The position numbers and the translations under genes are program-made. The notes beneath the pieces were generated by a model that was not told the origin of the DNA, searched no databases, and worked only from the letters and a program-made list of their open reading frames with translations. From UBA1738 sp045658645 (GTDB lineage Bacteria; Bacillota; Clostridia; UBA1381), in assembly GCA_045658645.1 (NCBI GenBank), contig JAZOVJ010000002.1, positions 1 to 13,709 on the forward strand: DNA of 13,709 nucleotides. The letters run 5' to 3'. Position 1 is the first letter of the stretch; every line of letters starts with the position of its first letter. Below are positions 1-6,244 of this stretch, piece by piece.

Positions 1-345
1 CCTGAACTCAAAAGACAAGGTTATGGTAAAATTCTGCTTGATTATTCAATTGAGAAAGCAACCGAGCTTGGCTTCGGTGCAGTATGTTTTGAGGGAAATA
101 TTAACTTCTATGGAAAGAGTGGATTTACTTTTGCAAGTGAATTTGGACTCCGTTATCACGGACTGCCTGAAGGTGCGGATGCATCATTCTTCCTATGCAA
201 AGAGTTAATTCCCGGATATTTAAGCGGTATAACGGGAGAATACGGACCACCTGAGGTATATCTTTTCCCTGAGGAAGAAGCAGAGGAATTTGACAAAAAA
301 TTCCCTTATAAAGAAAAACTGAAACTTCCGGGACAACTTTTCTAA
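1..345 (+). CDS. GNAT family N-acetyltransferase, C-terminal part (5' end outside window)
   Basis: The reading frame is open from base 1 to TAA at 343-345 and gives 114 residues; the N-terminus lies off the left edge. The first visible residues, PELKRQGYGKILLDYS, fit the acetyl-CoA pyrophosphate-binding loop of GNAT enzymes (Q/R-x-x-G-x-G). This is followed by the usual helix and a strand ending in NFYGKSGF, the 'FYxKxGF' region that closes the GNAT fold. Such enzymes move an acetyl group from acetyl-CoA to an amine; the substrate here cannot be told. The acidic tail after residue 75 (GEYGPPEVYLFPEEEAEEF) is typical of YhbS-like GNATs. Its base composition is closer to the right-hand chromosomal block than to the AT-rich genes that follow, so I take it as chromosome flanking an island. 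Only the C-terminal part is visible, so the subfamily is uncertain. Confidence 0.85.
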   Translation, partial: PELKRQGYGKILLDYSIEKATELGFGAVCFEGNINFYGKSGFTFASEFGLRYHGLPEGADASFFLCKELIPGYLSGITGEYGPPEVYLFPEEEAEEFDKKFPYKEKLKLPGQLF

Positions 346-356
346 TAACGAATGGG

Positions 357-387
357 CGGCACTTCATTTGAGGTGCCGTTTGTTTTT
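357..387 (+). terminator. Rho-independent terminator of the GNAT gene
   Basis: A 9-bp stem (357-365 pairing with 370-378, one G-U pair) with an ATTT loop is followed by a T-rich run, TTTGTTTTT. It begins 11 bases after the GNAT stop codon and should end that transcript before the island. Confidence 0.85.
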
Positions 388-449
388 ATATATAATTGAC
401 AGAAACTTTCTAAAAAAACAACACACAAAAGAGAAAATGTTATAAAATA

Positions 450-478
450 TTGACATTATTCTACTTTTGGTATATAAT
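450..478 (+). promoter_or_regulatory. Consensus sigma-A promoter of the antitoxin-Fic-AbiA operon
   Basis: TTGACA at 450-455 and TATAAT at 473-478 are separated by exactly 17 bases, a perfect vegetative promoter. It lies 22 bases before the antitoxin start. Such a strong promoter suggests the operon is held down by a repressor; the HTH domain of the first product is the obvious candidate, as is usual in toxin-antitoxin operons. The repression is inference. Confidence 0.85.
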
Positions 479-499
479 ATAGATAAATGAGGTGTTGAA

Positions 500-871
500 A
501 TGGATATACTAACAATAAAAGAAGCGAGTTTAATGTGGGGGATTTCTGTAAGAAGAATTACAGTTTTGTGTAATGAGGGCAGAATTATTGGCGCAAAGAA
601 AATTGCAGGTGCTTGGCTTTTACCAAAAGATGCAGAGAAACCGGCTGATGCAAGGATTAAATCAGGAAAATATACCGATTGGAGAAATAAAACAGATATG
701 GCATCTAAAGATTTTGAAAGTAATTTAAAAAATCTTAAAGGAACTTTTGCTGTTGAAAGTATGACGGTTAGTGAGGAAAGTATTAAAAACCTCAAAAGGA
801 TTGATAGTGGCAAAGTAAGCTATACGGATGTCATTGAAGAATTAAAGCTTAAATATATGCAGAGGGTTTAA
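500..871 (+). CDS. HTH / VbhA-type antitoxin of a Fic toxin
   Basis: This 123-residue protein has two parts. Residues about 1-55 form an excisionase/MerR-like helix-turn-helix (ILTIKEASLMWGISVRRITVL, then a wing with GAWLLPKDAEKP) likely to bind DNA. Residues about 80-123 match the VbhA antitoxin fold: T82-x-x-x-E86-S87 resembles the Fic inhibitory motif [S/T]xxxE[G/N], and SGKVSYTDVIEELKLKY matches the conserved VbhA tail. In the VbhA family the motif's glutamate enters the Fic active site and keeps ATP from binding productively, so E86 is the likely inhibitory residue. The Ser at the G/N position is a deviation. The start ATG has GAGGTG five bases upstream. It ends two bases before the Fic gene, as antitoxin-first operons do. 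The DNA-binding half suggests autorepression (inference). Confidence 0.85.
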   Translation: MDILTIKEASLMWGISVRRITVLCNEGRIIGAKKIAGAWLLPKDAEKPADARIKSGKYTDWRNKTDMASKDFESNLKNLKGTFAVESMTVSEESIKNLKRIDSGKVSYTDVIEELKLKYMQRV

Positions 872-873
872 TT

Positions 874-1470
874 ATGTTTTCAAAATATGATGTTTATACA
901 ACTACCCAATCAATATATTGCTATCCCGATAGTAATGTGTTGAAAAACAAACTAAATATAAGAGATAATAAACTTCTCAAAACCGCTGAAGAAGAAATTA
1001 CACTTATTAAACAAATGGAACTTTTGAAAAATCCGATTAAGGGTAACTTTTCAAAAGCGCATCTTATGAATATACACAAGTTTATTTTTGAAGATATCTA
1101 TTCGTTTGCCGGAAAAATAAGACGAGAGCAAATAAGTAAAGCTGATACAATGTTTTATCCGCCAAACTTGATTGTTAGAGAACTTGATAAAGTGTTTGCC
1201 AAAATAAAAGAGAAAAATATGCTCAGAGAAACTGATGAAGAAAAGGTTTTTGATAATTTGGCGTATGTGATGGGAGAACTTAACATTATACATCCCTTCA
1301 GAGAAGGCAATGGACGTTCTATCCGCGAATTTATCCGCCTTATGGCAAAGCGTATGGGATATGACCTGAATTGGGGAAATGTAGATAAAGAAGAACTCTT
1401 AGAAGCATCAATATTGTCGGTTGATAATTATAAGGTGTTGATTAGGATACTTGAAACTTGTGTGGATTAA
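874..1470 (+). CDS. Fic-domain AMP-transferase toxin (class I Fic)
   Basis: A 198-residue Fic/DOC protein. The catalytic motif HPFREGNGRSIR, residues 140-151, is intact: H140 is the general base, the acidic residue at 144 binds Mg2+, and the GNGR loop and final Arg hold the ATP phosphates. The upstream segment FEDIYSFAGKIRREQISKADTMFYPP is the usual Fic flap that positions the target side chain. Family members move AMP from ATP to a Tyr, Ser or Thr of a target protein; VbhT-type toxins AMPylate GyrB and ParE, but the target here is unknown. There is no inhibitory motif within the toxin, consistent with regulation by the separate antitoxin just upstream. AGAGGG lies 7 bases before the ATG. The next gene begins 38 bases later without a visible promoter or terminator, so it is probably co-transcribed. 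Confidence 0.92.
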   Translation: MFSKYDVYTTTQSIYCYPDSNVLKNKLNIRDNKLLKTAEEEITLIKQMELLKNPIKGNFSKAHLMNIHKFIFEDIYSFAGKIRREQISKADTMFYPPNLIVRELDKVFAKIKEKNMLRETDEEKVFDNLAYVMGELNIIHPFREGNGRSIREFIRLMAKRMGYDLNWGNVDKEELLEASILSVDNYKVLIRILETCVD

Positions 1471-1508
1471 ATTATAAAATAATTACATTTTGAAAAGGAG
1501 GGATTCTA

Positions 1509-3374
1509 TTGTTAGGTATAAGCTATGAAACGTGGTTAAATATTTGTAAAATGTATTTTTCATTAAATAATCTTTCTGCAAAAGCATACTTACAATGGTT
1601 TCCCTTTACTAAAGTAACTGCAGATGATAAGGAATATATATCGAGTCAAGATTTTTATGAGCGATATATAAAAACATCATCATTTGTATTCTTTCCTGAT
1701 GCTATGCAACAATCTGAGAATTATTTACAAAAAAGCGACGGGAGTTTTAGAAATTCCTCGCTAATTTCACCCCTTTTATATCTAGTATTGCAATCAGTTG
1801 GAAAAGAAATATTTAATGAGTATGTTCCTATAAGACCACGGGATATTTCGGTTTATTACGCAGGTAATTATGAGTTTATGCGTCCAAAGTATAAGCAAGA
1901 TTATGATGATTTTTTCAAGGAATTAAATTCGTGCATTGATGAATATCAATATTTTATTAAAACAGATGTTACCAACTTTTTTTCAAACATTAATATAGAT
2001 AAGCTGATAGCTCAAATTGATAACGTATGTAATGCTACTGAAGTTAAGTTTTCTCAAACTCAACTTCAAATTTATAAAGAACTACTTTCGTATTGTGGAG
2101 ACGGTAGGTTTCCTTTGATAGAAAATAGTGTCGCTTCGTCATATTTGTCAACAATTGTATATTTAGATGATGTAGATTCAAAACTATATGAGTTTTTGAA
2201 AACAAAAGTCTCTGATGTTTCATCTTTCCGTATGGTTAGATATGTAGATGATTTGTATATTTTAATAGCTTCTGATAAATCTCTGATGTATTTGGGTGAT
2301 ACTTATAATGAAATAAGAAATGAGTATTCTTCTATATTGAAAGAGTATGGATTATCTTTAAATACTAAAAAATGTTGTATTAAAAAATCATCAGAAATAA
2401 ATGAAGAACTCAAGAAATCACTTTACGACGAATACTATAATGGACAGAAACACAACATAGAAGACTTGTTTAAAGGTGCTTTGTTGAGATTTTTACAAGA
2501 CTTATCAGATGAACTAATTTTTGATAGTATTGATATAGAGAAGTATAATGAGCTTATAGATAAACACTTTACTTCAAAAGATATCGAATTTACCCCGAAT
2601 GAAGTTTTTAATTATTTTGTGTATGAAAATGAAGAAGAGCTACATACAGAAGAAGTAGCCAATCAAATTCTTGAATTGATAAAACAAAGTATAGCTTTTA
2701 TAAATTTAGATCCTAAAAGATTAACAGTAATGATTATGAAAACGCAATGCGGTAAAGCGATAAAATCGTTTTTAAATCAATTGTTTACTCGTTATCGAAG
2801 TGGTAAGTGGAATTCTTATGATACAACAATTGCCATTTCATATTTAATACAAAGTAAATTTCAACATTGGGATTTATTGAATATAATAAAGGAATACCAT
2901 CCAAAACTATACAGATATTACACGGATGGATGCAGAGAAAGCTTTGTCATTTCAATAAAACCGCATCGTGTCAATCGGCTCTGTGATATTATCAAGAAAG
3001 ATAACAAGGCGGCATACTTGTATTTTATGTATTTGTGTGAAACAAAGAGAAAAAACAATATGGCTGCATTTGCATATTATAAAAACTTTTTTGACAGAGT
3101 AACTGCCGACTTGGATTTTGTATTTAATGAAAACTATGAGGGGAAAAAGCCCAATTATAAAGGATTTTATAAAGAAAAGGCTTTTCTTGGTTTTTATGCA
3201 GAAATAGAAGATAGCGAAACTATAATATCAACTGCACATAACCTGCGGAATTCTAATCCGATATCACATTCCTCTTCCGGATTGATTGACCATAAAAACA
3301 CCGCTAAAGAACTAGATGATAGTATAAAAGATTTATCAAAATTGATATTTCAATATATACGAAAACATAAATAG
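1509..3374 (+). CDS. abiA: AbiA-like abortive infection protein (reverse transcriptase + HEPN)
   Basis: This 621-residue protein has two recognisable parts. Residues about 90-290 are a reverse-transcriptase-like palm: FIKTDVTNFFSNI carries the first catalytic aspartate (D153), and RYVDDLYIL carries Y245-V-D-D248. The usual retron/intron 'PQG' block is replaced by ENSVASSYLS, as in the Abi/UG defence RTs. The helical C-terminal half ends in LRNSNPISHSSSGLI, where R580-x6-H587 fits the HEPN RNase motif found in AbiA. The length matches AbiA (about 620-630). In the related AbiK the RT makes DNA without a template, primed on the protein itself; HEPN domains cut RNA, so the expected outcome is growth arrest of phage-infected cells. 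The start is TTG, chosen because AAAAGGAGGG lies 7 bases upstream. It follows the Fic gene by 38 bases. Assignment is by motif reading; the symbol is by family resemblance. Confidence 0.85.
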   Translation: MLGISYETWLNICKMYFSLNNLSAKAYLQWFPFTKVTADDKEYISSQDFYERYIKTSSFVFFPDAMQQSENYLQKSDGSFRNSSLISPLLYLVLQSVGKEIFNEYVPIRPRDISVYYAGNYEFMRPKYKQDYDDFFKELNSCIDEYQYFIKTDVTNFFSNINIDKLIAQIDNVCNATEVKFSQTQLQIYKELLSYCGDGRFPLIENSVASSYLSTIVYLDDVDSKLYEFLKTKVSDVSSFRMVRYVDDLYILIASDKSLMYLGDTYNEIRNEYSSILKEYGLSLNTKKCCIKKSSEINEELKKSLYDEYYNGQKHNIEDLFKGALLRFLQDLSDELIFDSIDIEKYNELIDKHFTSKDIEFTPNEVFNYFVYENEEELHTEEVANQILELIKQSIAFINLDPKRLTVMIMKTQCGKAIKSFLNQLFTRYRSGKWNSYDTTIAISYLIQSKFQHWDLLNIIKEYHPKLYRYYTDGCRESFVISIKPHRVNRLCDIIKKDNKAAYLYFMYLCETKRKNNMAAFAYYKNFFDRVTADLDFVFNENYEGKKPNYKGFYKEKAFLGFYAEIEDSETIISTAHNLRNSNPISHSSSGLIDHKNTAKELDDSIKDLSKLIFQYIRKHK

Positions 3375-3383
3375 CAAAAGCTA

Positions 3384-3402
3384 TGGCAACATTTTGGCAA
3401 CA
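3384..3402 (+). repeat. Paired TGGCAACA direct repeat (arm-type site, right end of AbiA module)
   Basis: Two copies of TGGCAACA start 11 bases apart (3384, 3395), about one helical turn. They begin 119 bases before the 14-base repeat at 3503. A TGACAACA pair stands at nearly the same distance (123 bases) before the second copy of the 14-base repeat. Direct repeats with this phasing resemble arm-binding sites of tyrosine integrases. The role is inferred. Confidence 0.45.
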
Positions 3403-3502
3403 AAAACTTGAAAAGTCAAAAGAATTATGGTAATATATAGAATATGACCACTACGAAACACAGTTTATTAGCTTATTCAGTTGAGGTTACAAAACAATGA
3501 GC

Positions 3503-3516
3503 GAGTGGGAATAATA
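3503..3516 (+). repeat. 14-base direct repeat, copy 1 (putative att core)
   Basis: GAGTGGGAATAATA occurs here and again at 6524-6537, exactly. The two copies frame the ABC-transporter cassette, and each is followed within 30 bases by a terminator hairpin. It may be an attachment-site core left by site-specific insertion. At 14 AT-rich bases chance is not excluded, but the matching arm-type repeats beside both copies make a recombination origin more likely. Confidence 0.5.
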
Positions 3517-3529
3517 TCATAAAAAATAC

Positions 3530-3575
3530 AAAGTGGCTTGAACCTCAGTGTTCAAGCCACTTTTAGCGTTTTTAA
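3530..3575 (+). terminator. Strong terminator after AbiA (probably bidirectional)
   Basis: A perfect 14-bp stem (3530-3543 with 3550-3563) with loop CTCAGT is followed by TTTTAGCGTTTTT on the plus strand. On the minus strand it is followed by TTTGTATTTTTTATG. It can end both the antitoxin-Fic-AbiA transcript and the facing ribbon-helix-helix transcript. Confidence 0.85.
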
Positions 3576-3596
3576 AGACCATTTAAAAATTGTTTT

Positions 3597-3615
3597 TGAC
3601 AACACTTTGACAACA
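3597..3615 (+). repeat. Paired TGACAACA direct repeat (left end of ABC cassette)
   Basis: TGACAACA at 3597-3604 and 3608-3615, period 11, lies 94 bases inside the left copy of the 14-base repeat. The same octamer pair occurs inside the right end at 6401-6420. It reads like an integrase arm site; no integrase gene follows it, only the 3' end of the RHH gene. Confidence 0.45.
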
Positions 3616-3631
3616 CTTTTAATGAGAGTTA

Positions 3632-3823
3632 TTATTTTGAATCAAATTCAAGATTTTCAAAAGCAAATTTCAAAGCCTTGTTTATAAGCTCGTTTCTGGA
3701 ACGACCACTCTTTCTTGCAATTTCTTCTATATAGTTATTCAGTTCCGTTTCAAGTCTTACAGTAAGTGTAACAGAACGCTCGACTTTCGGCGTGATAACA
3801 AACTTTTTTTGTTTATTTTCCAA
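3632..3823 (-). CDS. Ribbon-helix-helix (CopG/Arc-like) DNA-binding protein
   Basis: A short protein of 63 residues. After a basic N-terminus come the RHH strand VERSVTLTVRLE and two helices, ELNNYIEEIARKSGRSRNELINKALKFAFEN, with the Gly-x-Ser-R-x-E turn between helices that is typical of CopG/Arc-type proteins. These dimers bind DNA with the paired strands and usually act as repressors, antitoxins or plasmid/element regulators. I chose TTG at 3823 because GAGGTGA (3835-3829) lies five bases upstream; a GTG at 3832 in the same frame overlaps that ribosome site and would add three residues. The gene faces away from the peptide/ABC operon, so it may repress that operon, itself, or both (inference). 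No toxin partner lies next to it. Confidence 0.8.
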   Translation of the reverse strand: MENKQKKFVITPKVERSVTLTVRLETELNNYIEEIARKSGRSRNELINKALKFAFENLEFDSK

Positions 3824-3850
3824 AGCAATCACCTCTTATACTATTATATA

Positions 3851-3862
3851 ATCTTTTAAGAT
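3851..3862. promoter_or_regulatory. Palindrome in the RHH promoter region (possible operator)
   Basis: ATCTT-TT-AAGAT lies in AT-rich sequence 28 bases before the RHH start, next to a TATAAT-like element readable on the minus strand. RHH repressors often bind short palindromes in their own promoter. AT-rich DNA makes such palindromes by chance, so this is weak. Confidence 0.3.
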
Positions 3863-3908
3863 ATAATATAAGAACACAAATAGTAATCAGAAAAGAATAC
3901 AAAATGTG

Positions 3909-3937
3909 TTGACAAATGTAGAAAAATGCGTTATAAT
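3909..3937 (+). promoter_or_regulatory. Consensus sigma-A promoter of the peptide/ABC operon
   Basis: TTGACA at 3909-3914 and TATAAT at 3932-3937 are spaced by 17 bases. The element lies 39 bases before the ATG of the 20-residue peptide and is the only clear promoter ahead of the peptide, membrane-protein and ABC genes. Confidence 0.85.
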
Positions 3938-3976
3938 ATTCATGATTCATACTGTTATATAGGGAGGCGAAAAAGA

Positions 3977-4039
3977 ATGGGATTTTGGGGCGTAGTTGGT
4001 GCTATAATCGTTGCCGTACTTATTCTTAGTATTGGTTAA
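3977..4039 (+). CDS. 20-residue hydrophobic peptide, first gene of the ABC operon
   Basis: A tiny frame from ATG to TAA behind a strong ribosome site (AGGGAGG, 3961-3967, nine bases from the ATG) and a consensus promoter. The product starts MGFWGVVGAI and continues as Ile/Val/Ala/Leu to a Gly end, with no charged residue: a single membrane-spanning helix with two Gly near its start. It could be a secreted or membrane-active peptide handled by the ABC proteins encoded downstream, or a leader peptide whose translation controls the next gene. The quality of promoter and ribosome site argues that it is translated. I recognise no named family. It overlaps or nearly abuts the next frame, suggesting translational coupling. 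Confidence 0.6.
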   Translation: MGFWGVVGAIIVAVLILSIG

Positions 4040-4421
4040 TAAATTAAAGTCAAGTTTAAAAGAGATGCCAATAAATATAATACTAATGATTATTGTCTTG
4101 GTGCTTTACATTTTAAATAATACATATCTTAAACACACTACATCTGGTATTGTTCAGTATATGTTTATTTGCCATTTCAATGATTTGGTGTGTCCTTTAT
4201 TTCTGATGTCTTATGCTAATTTACTTTTGCTTACAGTAGGAAGAAAGGTTGTGTCATTAAAAGGTATCATATTTATTGTCATTCCAGCTGGGCTGATTTG
4301 GGAGTTTTTCGCACCATTCATAAAACCAAGCACCACTACCGATTTATATGACTTATTATGTTATGTTATTGGTGGGGTGCTTTATTATTTTATAGTAAAA
4401 TATGCGAGGTGTAAAAAATGA
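4032..4421 (+). CDS. Four-helix membrane protein (VanZ-like appearance), unknown function
   Basis: A small integral membrane protein with four predicted helices: NIILMIIVLVLYILN, CPLFLMSYANLLLLTV, GIIFIVIPAGLIWEFF and LLCYVIGGVLYYFIVKY. The pattern HFND before helix 2, a Trp-Glu in helix 3 and D-x-x-D-L before helix 4 recalls VanZ-like proteins, but this is resemblance only. The start is uncertain. TTG at 4032, five bases before the stop of the preceding peptide gene, would allow coupled reinitiation and gives 129 residues with a positive MVNKLKSSLK cytoplasmic end. ATG at 4065 (118 residues) and TTG at 4011 (136 residues) are alternatives; none has a clear ribosome site of its own. In this operon it could act in self-protection or as a helper of the exporter (inference). 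Confidence 0.65.
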   Translation: MVNKLKSSLKEMPINIILMIIVLVLYILNNTYLKHTTSGIVQYMFICHFNDLVCPLFLMSYANLLLLTVGRKVVSLKGIIFIVIPAGLIWEFFAPFIKPSTTTDLYDLLCYVIGGVLYYFIVKYARCKK

Positions 4422-4507
4422 GTATGAAAGAGCCTAATGGACTTGGCGATTTCTTATGTATAGTCTTCTGGATATTTGTTGTTGGTATAATTTGTTCATT
4501 ACTGTAA
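4418..4507 (+). CDS. 29-residue single-helix membrane peptide
   Basis: The ATG at 4418 overlaps the TGA of the preceding gene (ATGA), and GAGGTG at 4406-4411 stands six bases upstream, so this short frame has both coupling and a good ribosome site. The product has a short polar head, MSMKEPNGLGDF, then a hydrophobic helix of about 17 residues (LCIVFWIFVVGIICSLL) with two cysteines, ending at the membrane. I know no family for it. Its place between a membrane protein and an ABC ATPase suggests an accessory subunit or a second exported peptide. A Gly-rich processing site is not evident. Confidence 0.6.
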   Translation: MSMKEPNGLGDFLCIVFWIFVVGIICSLL

Positions 4508-4538
4508 AATTAAAATATTTTTATGGGGGGTGTTTCCT

Positions 4539-5426
4539 TTGCTGAATGTAAATAATGTTTTTAAACTATTTGACGGAAAAATCGTTTTAAATGGTGTTAA
4601 TTTACATTTGGATAAAGGAAGTGTTTATGGCCTTATTGGTAAAAATGGGGCTGGAAAGACAATACTAATGAACATTATTGCTGGTTTAACACCAGTTTCC
4701 GATGGCGTTTGTTCAATAAACGGAGAAATTTCTGGCAATGAAACACTTTCAAAAGGTATGGTTGGGTATTTGTTAGATGTTCCTGTTTTTTATGAATATC
4801 TAACAGCAAAAGAATTTATTGACTTCTTATTATTACCAAACCATTCAAAACAGGAAACAATTAAGTTGCGAGATGAAATTTTGAACAAGGTGATGTTAAA
4901 GCCAGATACAAAAATTAAATCAATGTCAAGAGGAATGCGACAAAAATTAGGTATAGCCTGTGCTATGATAACAAACCCAGACTTGATATTGTTAGACGAG
5001 CCTACATCTGCTCTTGATCCACAGGGAAGAGCAGAAATACTTAATATAATAAAGATTTTAAAAGATAGTGGAAAATCTGTATTATTATCAAGTCATATTT
5101 TGTCCGACATGGAAAAAGTGTGTGATAAGGTTGGTTTCTTAAAAGATGGAGTTATTACCGAAGAAATAACTTTAAATGATATTTTTAAAAATTCAAACAG
5201 GTACATTGTTGAATTTTGCGATGATTATAAAAATGACTTTCCGACTTCAAATAATATAGCTGTAAAAATTATAAATTCACGAACAGTAATTTTTGAATTA
5301 AATGAAAATGTTATTGCTTCTCAAAAAGAATTGTTTGAATATTTATCAAAGTGTAAAAATGTTATAACTAATGTATCAAAACAACATAAGACGCTTGATG
5401 AATACTTTAAGGAGTATGCGATATGA
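4539..5426 (+). CDS. ABC transporter ATP-binding protein (NatA/BcrA type)
   Basis: A single-domain ABC ATPase of about 295 residues. Visible motifs are Walker A GKNGAGKT (residues 34-41), a signature loop written MSRGM (about 129-133) instead of LSGGQ as in many exporter ATPases of this class, Walker B LILLDEP (catalytic E154), the D-loop SALDP and the H-loop histidine H186 in SSH. The C-terminal 90 residues form the poorly conserved extension seen in NatA/BcrA-type subunits. It should power the permease encoded directly after it, whose ATG overlaps its TGA. I chose TTG at 4539 because GGGGGGTG stands six bases upstream; a GTG at 4530 overlaps that site. BcrA/LanF-like pairs often export or expel antimicrobial peptides, which suits the small peptides of this operon, but the substrate is unknown. 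Confidence 0.9.
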   Translation: MLNVNNVFKLFDGKIVLNGVNLHLDKGSVYGLIGKNGAGKTILMNIIAGLTPVSDGVCSINGEISGNETLSKGMVGYLLDVPVFYEYLTAKEFIDFLLLPNHSKQETIKLRDEILNKVMLKPDTKIKSMSRGMRQKLGIACAMITNPDLILLDEPTSALDPQGRAEILNIIKILKDSGKSVLLSSHILSDMEKVCDKVGFLKDGVITEEITLNDIFKNSNRYIVEFCDDYKNDFPTSNNIAVKIINSRTVIFELNENVIASQKELFEYLSKCKNVITNVSKQHKTLDEYFKEYAI

Positions 5427-6220
5427 ACATTTTTATAAATTGTTTGCGAAAAGACTTTTTAGAACTTAAAAGAGAAAAAAGACAAATTCTATTTTTTATA
5501 ATTGTATTTCTTTTGGGAGCCTTTGTTTTATCCATTACACTCTTATTACCTTTGCTTTTAAATACTTTGATTGAAAAAAACAGCTCCATTTTAGAATATA
5601 AGAAAATTTTTGATATGATAAACACCTTGTTCCCAGATGATTTAAAAGGAAGCTTGAAAATATTTAGTTCCGATGTAGGTGTTTTTTATTCAATAATTGT
5701 TATTTTTATTTCCTCTGGGTTAATACCAAGTGAAATAAAATCTGGTAAATGGCTTTTGCCATTAAGTTGCGGATATAAGCCTACGATACTACTAACATCA
5801 AAAGTAATTATAAATAGTTTTTTTGCTGGACTTCCTTGTTTTGTTTTATATATGCTGTATTATTTTGTCGGAAGCCAATTTTTAAAATGTAATTTTGCGA
5901 TTGAAACCGCTGTTTTTAACGCTTTTTCTCTTGCTTTTAGTATAAGTGCGATAGTGAGCATTTCTGTTTTATCATCAGCAATTATAAAGAATAAAATTAT
6001 TACAATTATTAGTTTAATAACCGTTGTAATTGGTGTTCCTGATGTGTTGAGCTTGTTTTCTTTTGGTAAGTATTTGCCAACACATTTATTAACATTTGCT
6101 TATAATTCAACGGAAAATGGCTTGGAGATTATAGTTCCTATGATTTTTACAATTATTATTGTATTATCAATATATATAGTTGCTATAAAAAAAGTAAAAA
6201 AATTACACTTGGATAGATGA
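5423..6220 (+). CDS. ABC-2 type transporter permease
   Basis: A 265-residue membrane protein overlapping the ATPase gene by four bases (ATGA). After the basic N-terminus MNIFINCLRKDFLELKREKR it has about six hydrophobic segments: residues 22-46 and around 90-105, 128-148, 165-185, 190-210 and 238-255. Between the first two lies a loop of about 40 residues. The segment SSGLIPSEIKSGKWLLPLSCGYKP fits the coupling region of ABC-2 permeases ('E+..G+ ..LL..+P'). Two copies with two ATPases would form the exporter. The overlap and shared promoter make a fixed pair very likely. It cannot be assigned to a named exporter; lantibiotic immunity and drug exporters share this shape. Confidence 0.85.
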   Translation: MNIFINCLRKDFLELKREKRQILFFIIVFLLGAFVLSITLLLPLLLNTLIEKNSSILEYKKIFDMINTLFPDDLKGSLKIFSSDVGVFYSIIVIFISSGLIPSEIKSGKWLLPLSCGYKPTILLTSKVIINSFFAGLPCFVLYMLYYFVGSQFLKCNFAIETAVFNAFSLAFSISAIVSISVLSSAIIKNKIITIISLITVVIGVPDVLSLFSFGKYLPTHLLTFAYNSTENGLEIIVPMIFTIIIVLSIYIVAIKKVKKLHLDR

Positions 6221-6244
6221 ATATATGATTGGAGGTGTAAAAAC

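Noticed and set aside
364..813. 149-residue open frame on the minus strand opposite the antitoxin
   Set aside because: It lies antisense to a gene with promoter, ribosome site and recognisable domains; its Leu/Ile/Ser-rich product has no family signs.
3383..3433. 16-residue frame beginning MATFWQQ after AbiA
   Set aside because: It has no ribosome site, and its sequence is the TGGCAACA repeat pair, better explained as a DNA site.
3503..3530. Reading the 14-base repeat as an IS target duplication
   Set aside because: Fourteen bases is long for most target duplications, there are no terminal inverted repeats next to the copies, and no transposase lies between them.
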